From NCBI RefSeq assembly GCF_028554725.1, contig NC_071671.1, positions 24,799,501 through 24,863,500 of the forward strand: a DNA stretch of 64,000 nt. The letters are read 5' to 3'. Below the pieces are notes generated by a model. It was not told the DNA's origin. It searched no databases and saw nothing but the letters and a program-made list of their open reading frames with translations. This DNA is from Zeugodacus cucurbitae. Lineage: Eukaryota; Arthropoda; Insecta; Diptera; Tephritidae. Below, piece by piece: positions 22,388 through 32,809 of this stretch. The translations under genes were made by a program, and so were the position numbers. Every line of letters begins with the position of its first letter. Within the stretch, counting starts at the first letter, position 1.

Positions 22388-22943
22388 TAATATGAGCTTC
22401 AAAATTTGTCGTACGCTTTCTTACAAAAAACAGTTAGAGGGATGTTCATTGGTACTAGGGTAGATAGATAGATATGCCAGTTGTGATGAACTCAGAGCAG
22501 ATTGAAATTTGATTGGAACAGCAGAAACTGAAAGTGCGCTTTTTCTTGAGAATGTACCAGAGACCTATTAAGTTGAATAAAAGTTCCGAAGTCACCGAAG
22601 TCCAAATCGAAGTTCCAATAAATCCTAATACAGGTCCACCTCTGGAAAAACTGCTTCTATGTCCAAGAACTTTATTTTGGGATTTATAAATACTATGAAG
22701 CCTTAAAAATTGAAGAAAAGCTCGGACAATCAATGTCACCGATGATCGAACATAGTCTCTATATTTCCTAATATAAGTCCCACTACTAGAAAATCTTCTT
22801 CTAAGTCCAAGAATATTATTAACAAAAATTATACGAGATTATCAACTGCGATCAGCACTAGACTATGATTCTTCAACTCTCAGAATGAGGATCACCTAAA
22901 AAATTATACAACTTCTTATCAGTAAATTAATATTATTAATAAC
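22388..22943. other. Spacer between two repeat copies
   Basis: AT-rich, with no coding potential, motif or repeat recognised. Confidence 0.5.
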
Positions 22944-23290
22944 AAGTAAGGAAGGACTAAGTTCGGTTGTGACCGAACATTTTATACTCTCGCAATTTAT
23001 TTATTTCATTAATATGTATGATACACAATTTGACCCACATATTCGTCTTATATATAGTATAAAGTCCATTGAAAGTTGGAAATCCTAATATTAGGTTAGA
23101 AGCACCGAGGTCCTCATGTACGATATATGGGGGCCTTGAAAACATATGGTCCGATTTCGGCGATTTTTAGAAAGGGGCTGCCACACTATAAATGCAGTAT
23201 TTATACAAAGTTCTGTTCTGATATCTTCACTAGTGGTTGTGAACAGATTTGGCCTAATTACATAACATATTATTGGGATGCAAGGAAAAT
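22944..23290 (-). mobile_element. HINE-like repeat, copy 4 (truncated)
   Basis: Contains only the tail end: AAGTAAGG, hairpin GTTCGGTTGTGACCGAAC, TTTTATACTCTCGCAA, then the conserved GGGGCTGCCACA and TATCTTCACTAGTG segments. It breaks off around TTATTGGGATGCAAGG. The microsatellite and left hairpin are missing. Confidence 0.82.
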
Positions 23291-23816
23291 AAAACTTGTG
23301 CTTCAAAGAGAGTTGTATTCCGCAAGAGATCAGTTTTAGGTTATGGTTTATGGTTTCCTCTACGGTTGAAAGGTTATTCGATTTCTGTTACCAGTTGAAG
23401 AAAAGATTTCACCAAAAATTATACAATTTCCTATCAGAAAATGTATGTTTTTAAAAAGAATTGTGCTTCAAAGAGGTCAGACTAGTTTTAGGTTATCTTA
23501 TGATGACTTTATCTTCTATAGTTGAAAGGTTATTAGATATCTCATGCCACCTTTTGAGTCGTATTTTACCATAATTTATCTCATGAGAGTCGAAAACTTT
23601 CAAGGCTAGTAGCTCCTGATTCTGAAGTCTTTTCTGCTGATTTCTGGAATCAAAATTTTGATGTCAGTCAGTTCATCTAAATTTGTTAAAGCCAGAAGCC
23701 AAGGGTCCGAACACACAGAGTTACTGGGTTTCAACAATAGATGTCTATTTTATATTTATTTTAACCACCTTTGAATTAATTTTTTTCTAAAACATATATT
23801 TATTTTCGATTTAGTT

Positions 23817-23822
23817 TTTATT
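23817..23822 (-). terminator. P450 gene D polyadenylation signal
   Basis: TTTATT on the + strand is AATAAA on the gene strand, 33 bases past the stop of P450 D. More copies lie near 23797. Confidence 0.45.
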
Positions 23823-23854
23823 TTATCTACATTTATCGGAATTAGTTCAAACAA

Positions 23855-25559
23855 TCACAGTCTCGCATTACGCTCATAGAGTTTGTCATTGACAAATTTC
23901 AAGTAAATGCCGCCTTTGTAACTTAAAACTATAGACAGCGGATCGAATGTGATTTCCGCCGGTGTTTTTTCACTTCTGGTCACACAATGGTTCTTCAATA
24001 TATGCACCAAACCGAGTTTAGTTTGCAGCAAACCGATGCGACTACCAATACAATTACGCGGTCCAGTGCCGAACGGTAGATAGGCCATAGGATTATGGGT
24101 TTTCTTATTCTCGGGGCTGAAGCGTTCCGGATCAAATGTATTCGGGTTGGGCCAGTACTAAAAATAGTTCGAATAAAATGTTGAGCACTCAAGAATCACT
24201 GATCTTAGATAACAAAACTCACCTGGGGATCACGTTGTAAGCCAAAGACTGGTATATAAACAGGCATACCTATTGGCACCGTGTAATCGTAATATGGTTT
24301 CAGATCGAATTGTTTTTCACCCGCCTTCGGCAGGTGTTGGCGATCGAGAAAAGGTAACACTGGATACAAACGCAACACTTCGTCCACTACCATATTCAGA
24401 TATGGTAAATTATTGATAGTCTCATAGGACAGTTTACCCTGCTCCGCTACGAAAGCATCACAAATCTCGTTACGCAGGCGTTCTTGTAAATCTAGCCGCT
24501 TGGATAATTCGTATAGCACAAATGCCATTGTCGAAGAGGACGTCTCAAAACCAGCTGACAGAAATACTGCGGCTTGTGCGGTCAACATATCCTGTAACTG
24601 AGTATTATACTCGCCCTTCGCAACGGCCTCCTCTTTCAGGCTCAACAACACATCGATTAGATCGTTACGCGTCGCTTTGCTCTGCTCTCGCAACGCCATC
24701 ACGTGACCGATGGTACTACGTAAAAATGAACTGAATTCGGTTGTGAAAAGTTTAATACGCAATGTGGTGACCCAATTCGGATAGAAGAAAGCGACGAAAA
24801 ATGCAAACGCGCGACCGGGTGTAAAAGTGAGTAGTTTTCGGCCTTGCGTACGAAAATCGCCATTCGGATTTACAAGACTGTTGGCCTTAACGCCAAACGC
24901 GATTGTGGCAATCAGATCGGTGGTGAAGAGCGCACATATCTCCTTAACTTCGGTTACGAAAGCGTCACCATTTTTCTCATATGATTTTAAATGCGCCTCT
25001 AACTCAGTGCCGATCTGTGGGCGCATAACGAATGGTACAGACATTAAAAGATAAATATATTATTGCAAAGTTGCGGTGCACTAACCTCTGTCATCAATGG
25101 ATACATTTGTTTAATTTTTCCCGTTGTGAAGACCGGCGTTATTTTTGCTCTCAAATCCTTCCATTGTGGATTGCGTATGAAGAACAAATTATTCGAACCC
25201 AAAGCATCACCGTGCGGATCACAGGCGGCTGCACGATTAGCGAACTTCGCGAACTCCTTAATTAGTACCGATTTAATTAGTTCCGGTTCACGTAGCAGTA
25301 ACGCTGGCTTGTTGAATAAATAAATACCGACTGCGGCAGCCTTTGACATACGCGCATCCTTATAAATGTCCGAGAGATATAGATAGAAACTGTTGCTGAG
25401 TGTTAGCAGGACTTGCATGTTGCCAATCAGCGGCACTGCTGGCATATAGGGCACCTTCTGACGTTGCCAGTAGCCATATGTGTAGCGACTCCAAATGTAG
25501 ACGAGTGCGAAGAGTGTTGCCAAGAGGCAAGCCGTATCTACCGATATCATTATACGCAC
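23855..25559 (-). CDS. Cyp6g1: Cytochrome P450 gene D, Cyp6g1-like (3 exons)
   Basis: Exons 25559-25086, 25014-24223 and 24157-23855 join in phase 0 to 522 residues. An N-terminal anchor is followed by [34 protein letters not shown] contains the C-helix WxxxR. Next are the I-helix SAGFETSSS, the K-helix EVLR, LDRQH, and the heme loop [13 protein letters not shown] with Cys about 458. The tail reads [11 protein letters not shown] recall Drosophila Cyp6g1 as having almost the same landmarks ([25 protein letters not shown] tail). Cyp6g1 metabolises insecticides such as DDT and neonicotinoids and is over-expressed in resistant Drosophila through promoter transposons. No such insertion is seen directly upstream here; a GA microsatellite lies about 60 bases upstream of the ATG. 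The start could also be the Met at 25550. One-to-one orthology is unproven because the family expands locally. Confidence 0.93.
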
Positions 25560-25619
25560 TGTATACGTAGAGAACAGGGAAGAAGGAAGAATGTAGAGCA
25601 GAATATTGTAGGAGAAAGA

Positions 25620-25640
25620 AAGAGAGAGAGAGAGAGAGAG
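25620..25640. repeat. (GA)n microsatellite upstream of P450 D
   Basis: About ten GA units between 25,620 and 25,640, about 60 bases upstream of the P450 D start codon. GA repeats in flies can bind GAGA factor; a role here is inference. Confidence 0.8.
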
Positions 25641-27360
25641 ATAATATAGTTTTAATGCAAAAAAATTTGTTGCAACCTTAAATTAGTAACTCTGAAAGTT
25701 TGATATTTTTTTCGGCATCTTGGTATATCCAACTGAAAATCCTTGACCAATATTTACTTTAGCTTTTCATAAGCTCTAAATTTGCTAACCGAAATGAAAT
25801 GGGAACGCATGGAACTTTGATGTACAAGGAAATAGTTACAGTTCGTCTTGTTGTGCTTCATTTCACTTCAAGACCTTTGTAATGGACCAGCATATAAATA
25901 TCTTGAAGTCTAAAGACTGATTTATTACATTTTGATTTGGTTGTTTGGAAATTTAGTATGTAGATTTTGAGATTTTGAGACTATGACTTTTATTGGATAT
26001 TTCATAGCTGCTTTCAGAACTAGAATTCTAAAACCGAACTATGACTTCGGTGGTAAGAAATGTGGAGTGAATGTAATTGTGCAGAACGGTAGAGCAAATA
26101 TTATTGCTGTTTCGAAAACTACTTAATAAATAAAATACGTTTTTATTAATAAACAATTTACAAGTACCCATAATATGTAGAATAGAACTAAAAGTTCTCA
26201 ATATTACCGATAAAATCTATCTTCCTTATGTGATAACATTAGAATAATAAGTTTTTGCCACGTTATCTGCAAGTGGTCCCAGAATTAAATAGTATTTGTA
26301 ACAAATGTTAGATAACTCTTATCTAGAAAATACATCACATCTCTATAAGAAGACGGGTACTCCCGAGTTCTCTGATAAACATAAAATCTATTTGCAGAAT
26401 TTAAATATCTGAGCTGTCCAGAGTTGTAGCCGCTCATATAATATGATTACTGTCCGTAACCCATATTTAAACCTCCTTAACTTTCAGTTTTCGATCCCAT
26501 GTTGAGGAGACCCCTGAACATTATATTTGTCCGTATTAGCCCAAAAATCTCTTTGTTAATTTATGACGAATCTGTCTTGTAGAAGATAACAAAGACATAT
26601 GATCTTCAAAGAGATTTCTACTAGAAGAAAATACTATTCTCCTGTAATCAACGCATAATAATTTCCAGTGAGTTAAGTACCGTTGGCTCGGATATACATA
26701 TTTTACAAATATAATACGTGGAGAATACAGCGCAAATTTTAGTACATATCGGAAGACTGAAGAACAGGTACCATGATTTAATCATATCAAGAAATGGAGC
26801 TTGTTAGAATACGCGTAATCATTGGATTTATAATGATAGATTAACTACGATTGACCGGTTGACGACCAACACATGAGATAAGAAGGTCGACTAGCTGGAA
26901 AAAGGTACAACTGTACCTGTACCGATCTTATCATTTATAAGCCGCAGTCGCAATTTAAATAATAAATAACTCTTTCTTATCAAAAATAGGAAAAATCAAA
27001 TTAATTTGTATTTAATTATCTTTGGCACTCATCCATAAAATATAAGTAATTAAATGCATATACTATATATAGCATACATACAATAAGCCAGTAATTACTC
27101 TAAGAACTTTTAAGTTCAATGATAAGATATTGAAGATCAAACAAAAATTTAGACAACAACTTAAGTAGTACTAAGTGCCGTTAGCCCCACGTGGGTATTG
27201 AGTAGCGAAAGCTCTACAGGTGTGCTGATAAGCAGTAAGTCCGAACGCTTTTATTTTATTTGTCTAGGCGTCAGTATTTCACTATATTAATAAACATTAA
27301 TACGACAATTGCCTCAAATTATTCTACGTACAATAGTACGAGTAGAAATTCGAATCGTCA
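25641..27360. other. Intergenic stretch, no gene seen
   Basis: No ORF above noise, no transposon motif and no RNA gene recognised. It should contain part of the P450 D upstream region. Confidence 0.55.
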
Positions 27361-29650
27361 TTGCGGTTTGGTAAGGAATTTGTAATAGTTTTTTTTTATT
27401 TTTTTTTAATACCCGGAATTAAAATTTTGTTCTATATTTTCAATCTAATATATTTTATAATTTTTTTTGTTCCAAAAGTTTTTGTTTTAAAATATACACA
27501 TTTTTTATATATTTTTTAGGAAGTAGATATTAAAATTATTTTTCGAAGTACTCAGAATTGATGTTTTTTAAATTATATTTAATAGAAAAAAATATTTTTT
27601 TATGATTTTTGGCTTATATTTAAAAAATATATATATATTTATTTAATAGGTTTTATTAAATTTTTATTATAGACTTATTTTTAAAGCAAAACAACTTCAA
27701 AACACATAAAATTGATTTTGTTTAAATTATTATAAAATATTTTTTTTTTTTATATTTTATATTTTTTTTATTTTATAAAATATATTTATTTCATATATTT
27801 CATTTTATTTTTTTATTAAAATTTTTACAAAGCAAAAAAAAAATTGTTAAATAAAATGAACGAATTAACTTGATTAATATATATTATATTTTTTAATGCA
27901 ATAATTGTTTGTTAATTCATTTATTATTGAGAGAAAATTAAATTTTTTATTTACGCAACGCACTATATATTTTGATATTTCTTACTAAAACAATGTTTGG
28001 GAAAATAATAATTAATTTTTTTTCTTGTTGAAAAAGTTTAATTTGGAATTTAGTTTATATTAAAAAAAATTGATTTAAAAAAAATGCAACATCAGAAAAG
28101 TAAACAAAAAAAAATAAAAAAATATAAAAGAGTTAAACTTATTTTTAAAACGCATTAAACTATTATTTTAGTTTATTTAATAGAAAATTGTTATTTCTTC
28201 TAACTTTTCAACTATAAATTTTGTATTTTATAAAAATAATTAAAAAATTTAAATTTTCTGTCTAAAATTTGCAAATAATAATATTTTTTTGCGCCAAATG
28301 TAGTTTTTATAGAAAATAAACTATTATTTGCCTTTAAAAAGTTTAAGGTAGAGCTTTTAATTAGTTTTTGAACAAAGAAATTATGTTTTCATTTAAATTT
28401 CAAAATAATTAAAAAATTTAAATCTTCTATCTAAAATTTACAAATAATAATATTTTTTTTTGCACCAAAAAAACTTTTAATAGTAATAGTCTTTAAGAAG
28501 TTGAAGGTAGAGCTCTTAATTGTTTTGTTAAACACACTAACATTATATAACTTAACAGATTTTTATTATTGATTTAATTTATTAAAAAATTATTAAAATA
28601 TTTAAAAATAAAAACACAGAAACTGCGCTTTTTCTATTAAATAAAAAAATAATTAAGAAATAAAAGTTTCCATCTAAAATTTGCAAATAATAATATGTAT
28701 ATTTAATTTTTTTTCATGAAAAAAAAAAGAATTAATAGAAATAAAATATTTTTTGTCTTTCAAAATTTGAATGTAATTAATTTTTTTTTTTTAAGCACAC
28801 TAACATTATTTTATTTAACAGAACATTGATCTCACTTCTAAATTTTCAAATAATTTTTATTTTATTTCATTTAAATTTTATTTATTTTTTTATTCCTTTT
28901 AAATTTTATTTTGTATAAACTGTATTTAGTTTTATATTTTGATTTTAACAAAAAATAATTCAAAAACACAGAATTTTTTTCTTTTAAATTTCAAAATAAT
29001 TAAGAATTAAATTAAATTAAATTAATTATATTTTTTTGAATCAAAAAAAAAAAAAATGCAAAAACCATTACAATAGAAGTAAAATACTGTTTTGGTTTAC
29101 AAAGAGTTGAAGAGCTTTTGATTATTTTTTAAACTACATTTAATGCTATTTTTTTATTTTAGTTGGAAATTTATGAATTTTTTTTTAATATTTTAAATAA
29201 TACATTATTATTATTCATTCATTCTTTATTATAATAATATTATAATCAAATTTTTTCATAAAAAAAATCGTCGCAAAGTTTGAAAAATTATTTTTCTATA
29301 TTTTTTATATTAATATATTAAATAATTTTATGTTTTTTTGTTATAAGACATTTTATAAGCATTAAACTTTTATTTTGTTATTGTAGTTGTTTTTATAACG
29401 TCATAAAATAAATATTTCTGAGGAAGACAGACCGGTTAAAAATCGACGTCCGTTCCGTTTTCATAGAACTAATTGTTGTGAGAACGATAATTTTGTAATT
29501 AAAATTAATTATAATTTAATATGCATATTTATTGTAATTTATATTTATTTAACATTTAATATAATTTATGATACTATTTTTATTGTATATTAGAATATAT
29601 TAATCTATTTTTTCTAATTTATTTATTTTTATTGTCGCGCACTAAAATTA
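27360..29650. repeat. Extremely AT-rich block with degenerate tandem units
   Basis: About 2.3 kb dominated by A and T runs. Inside it, a unit containing TCTAAAATTTGCAAATAATA recurs at 28261, 28430 and 28673, with AAGTTTAAGGTAGAGCTTTTAATT-like and CACACTAACATTAT sequences downstream. A weaker fourth unit lies near 28,990. The first two are 169 bases apart. No coding content. Confidence 0.6.
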
Positions 29651-30594
29651 TTATTACTTTACATTCAAGTTAGTCATATTGTTTACAATATTTAATTAAA
29701 TGATTTCCCAGTTTACACTTTATTATTTTTCTAAACACTTGACATTTTTTTTGCTAATAGCATTTAGCAGACTCATGCTGTTGTTAGATTGCTACCTTTC
29801 AGAATATATTATTTATAAAAGCCTTGTCTTAAAATTCTGACGAACGTTTGTAATGCGCTGCCACAGCAATACTAAAACGACAAGTCCCACAGGTTCGCAC
29901 TTATATTCGCAGCGCACAACCCGCTAATAAATAACACTATTACAATATAACTTGCAAGAAAGTTGCAAATGTACATAAAGTGTGTATGTGTGTATGTATG
30001 TATATTTAAGTGCCTATATAAATACATATGTATCATAGGTATAGGTGTTATCAAAATTTTCAAGCAAACCGAAAATATAAATTATATTCACAATTCTGAA
30101 CGAATGCTTTATCTATGATATATATGTAGACAGATATGTGCATATATATATATACTTGCAGTTACTATATATTGAGATGTGCATACTTATTAATTAGCGT
30201 GCTGTTACAAATACACAGTTGAGACGCACATTTCACCGGTGCGACATTCTAGTCATAAAAACAGCATGCACCCTTAATGACTGGCAAGAAATGCATATGA
30301 GTGTATGTGATCCGCTTGTTAAGCAACTTATGTACGTGCATATGTAAATGACTTACTGCTATTTGCACGCTACACACAACACGTAATAAATAATACATTG
30401 GCGTTCTGTTGCTGTAATATCAATCAAACCATTGCAGGAGTAATTAGCATTTATTTACAAAGTATAAAAGTATATATATACATATATGATATATAATTTC
30501 CATAAGGTAATAAACATTTAATTGTCAAAGCAGCGGTTTTACAGTGGGATTAGCGTATTTACATACATCATTTATGTGCGCACACAACACAAGG
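29651..30594. other. Intergenic, includes 3' flank of the METTL25-like gene
   Basis: TTTATT at 30450-30455 (AATAAA on the - strand) lies about 140 bases beyond the METTL25-like stop and is the likely poly(A) signal. The rest is AT-rich with TATG/TATA microsatellite-like runs (about 29,985-30,010 and 30,140-30,160). No gene is seen. Confidence 0.5.
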
Positions 30595-32263
30595 TCAACT
30601 ACTAGCCGCGTCCTTCACAGCGATAATGCCAAAACGTCGCGGCGATATGACCGCATCGAATACCGCAACCAAATGGCTCCCTGCATAACCCATTTCCTTC
30701 AAATACAACAAACGATCCAGCAATATTAAACTTTCTATGACCTGCGCAAAGCACATGCGTAGCAAATAGAATAAATGCATGTAATGCGCATCGGCCGCAA
30801 ACTGTTCTTGCACACGTTCCACAGCAGCTGCATTCCAGCGAAAATTACAATTTTGTGTGGCAAACTTATTACAACAAAGCGCCACATATTCGTTGAAATT
30901 CGCAAATTTACGCACTTTGCCGACTTGCAGCTTTTGGCGCAATTCTTCAGCGCTCTCACTAATCAAAACTTCTAGCAGCGCACGGTAGTAGAGTGAAATA
31001 TTCATGGCGCTACGTTCGCTGATGACGCGCTCCAGCGATTGCGTGGCCAACATGCGTGCATTGCGTCCAAGCGTTAAATGTTTGTCGCGTAGAAATTGAC
31101 TCATTGGAAAGCCAGGCGTTGTTTGACGCGCGCTAATCGTTTCATTTGCAAAATACTCTGGTGCAGCGTATTCCTCTTGCAGCAGGTGATAGCAGCAGCC
31201 GATATTACAAATCAATTTGCATTGTGGTTGTTCGTGGAAGAGCCGTAGACAGGTGGTGGCTAAATTGCCGCAAGTGTGTAGGCCGGTTAGGCAGATAGCG
31301 CTTGTGTCGGTGGCTTGCGTAAAATGTTGTTGCAATAGTTGCACTATATTTAAGTCAGGTGTAATGTAAGCGGCAGTGGTTTTGTAGAGCGCCTCATTTT
31401 CTGCTGAATCTGCTTTAGTTTCCGGCATTGGTGCAGCAGACTGTGGCAAATTTTTACTTTTGCCACGTCGTTGAGATGTTATGCCTTGTTGTTGTAATTC
31501 GGCGCGCTTTACTAAGCCGTTCCAAACGCGCTGTTATGAAAGATAAAATATTTTTTAGAACACCAGCCACTTTCTTACAGTATTAAAATCAAATACCTGC
31601 AACTTTCGATTGCGTTCCAATGCATTTTCGGTGTTCAATTCTTGAAAGTCAATACCCAGCACATGATATCCATACTGTAAGGCGAGCCGCGATGATAAAT
31701 AGCCTTTGCCATCGCCCGCATCAACAATGTAGTTGTGTGTGTCAATATTTTGTCGCGCTACGCTGTGTATTAAGCGATCGACCAGTTTGGCGGTTATCTC
31801 CACCTTAGATAGATAGATAAAATGCACAATATGTCACCATTCTTAAACAAAATTTAGCATTAACAGTTACTAAACAAACCTCATGTCGCTTTTTCTCGCT
31901 CATAAACTCTTTTATCGACAAATTTTCTGTTTCATCAGCAACCAAACCGAAAGCTTGATTTAACTGCTCAATTGTTGTTAGTACACCAACGTTTTTATCT
32001 AAATAATACTTGCCGCAATTTGCTACAAATTGCTTAACACCACTGTATTTGTTGTCTCTGTCATCATTTTGCCAAAATACTGTCTCTATGCAGTGCTGCA
32101 CGCTCTCAACATCCGCCACTTCATTCCTTATCTCTGCGGGCACATAATTTTGCCAATGCTTCTCAGTCAAATAGCTAACCATATGACAGTTGACAAACTC
32201 CCAATGTGGCTGCATGAAGTTTAGTATCTCTTCCAGACAGGCGCGTATTTGACTGCTACTCAT
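30595..32263 (-). CDS. METTL25-like putative methyltransferase (3 exons)
   Basis: Exons 32263-31880, 31803-31597 and 31530-30595 join in phase 0 to 508 residues. The family is the METTL25/METTL25B (RRNAD1) class of SAM-dependent methyltransferase-like proteins, whose substrate is not firmly known to me. Visible signatures are the N-terminal helical region ending MSEKKRHEVE, the SAM-binding motif I VDAGDGKGYLSSRLA at about 155-169, VLGIDFQ (motif II), LTGLHTCGNLATTCLRLF, NIGCCYHLLQEEY, and PGFPMSQFL. Length is close to family size and no lesions are seen. The start codon lies only 20 bases after the stop of LTO1 on the same strand, so it may be read from a shared transcript or from a promoter inside LTO1. 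A low-complexity Gln/Ala/Pro linker starts exon 3. Confidence 0.9.
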
Positions 32264-32283
32264 TGCTGCAGTTGTTGTTGATT

Positions 32284-32730
32284 TTAGAAAGAAAAATCTT
32301 TGGCTTTCTCTGCCGCACCACTAGTACTACTGCTGTTGTCTTCTACTTTTTTCGTTGTCTTTCCCACCTTGCCAGCCGTCAATACACGCACACGTTTATA
32401 TTGCATGCGTATGTTCTCCACCATGCCAATTATATCGGCTTCTGGATTATTATCGCGTGGAAATTGATCTATGCTGGCGCGTAATTGTTGTAATGCACGT
32501 TGCACTTTTTCACTGTGTTTTTGTTGTTGTTGTGCCACAACTGTGCCATAAATTTCACCAAGTTCCTTGCCAAGTTGTATACCTTGCGCATAGCCTAGCT
32601 CATAACCTTCTTGCTCTCCACGTGTGCGACCCACTTCCAAACCTTCCTCGTAGCTCTCCCGCACTATATTTTCTTCGGCTAATACAATATTGTCCAGTAA
32701 ATCATTGAAATCCTGTTCCGCAGCGGCCAT
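32284..32730 (-). CDS. Lto1: LTO1 (ORAOV1) homologue, deca-GX3 Fe-S adaptor
   Basis: A single-exon protein of 148 residues. Glycines recur every fourth residue from about G30 to G62 (GLEVGRTRGEQEGYELGYAQ and onward), the deca-GX3 motif of the Yae1/Lto1 family. LTO1 with YAE1 forms an adaptor that brings the cytosolic Fe-S assembly (CIA) machinery to the ribosome-recycling ATPase ABCE1/Rli1. The acidic N-terminus (DFNDLLDNIVLAEE) is typical. The C-terminus ends in D-F-S-F, close to the C-terminal [LIM]-[DES]-[WF] signal used by CIA clients and adaptors. It sits directly upstream of the METTL25-like gene with a 20-base gap. A possible 5' UTR intron ends two bases before the ATG. Confidence 0.9.
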   Translation of the reverse strand: MAAAEQDFNDLLDNIVLAEENIVRESYEEGLEVGRTRGEQEGYELGYAQGIQLGKELGEIYGTVVAQQQQKHSEKVQRALQQLRASIDQFPRDNNPEADIIGMVENIRMQYKRVRVLTAGKVGKTTKKVEDNSSSTSGAAEKAKDFSF

Positions 32731-32732
32731 AA

Positions 32733-32808
32733 CTAAATAGTGGAAATTGTAAACGCGTCCAAAAAAAAAAATAATGATTTATTGGCGAGGAATGTACAAA
32801 TTACTTAC
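32733..32808 (-). other. Candidate 5' UTR intron of LTO1
   Basis: On the - strand a GTAAGT donor starts at 32808 and a pyrimidine-poor CTATTTAG acceptor ends at 32733, giving a 76-base intron of typical fly size. Its acceptor lies two bases before the LTO1 start codon. It is supported only by splice motifs. Confidence 0.4.
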
Positions 32809-32809
32809 A

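Noticed and set aside
21988..22395. 135-residue + strand ORF, with look-alikes at 45,725-46,132 and 40,388-40,702
   Set aside because: The same ORF recurs in different copies of the dispersed repeat with frameshifts and includes the translated GTCC microsatellite; it is repeat-derived.
24995..25044. Alternative start for P450 D at 25044
   Set aside because: The Met there lies in intron sequence; the CAG acceptor at 25,015 and the upstream anchor exon explain the gene better.
27175..27250. Possible small structured RNA (GC-richer island with inverted words)
   Set aside because: No tRNA cloverleaf, no A/B boxes in correct spacing and no known snRNA motif.
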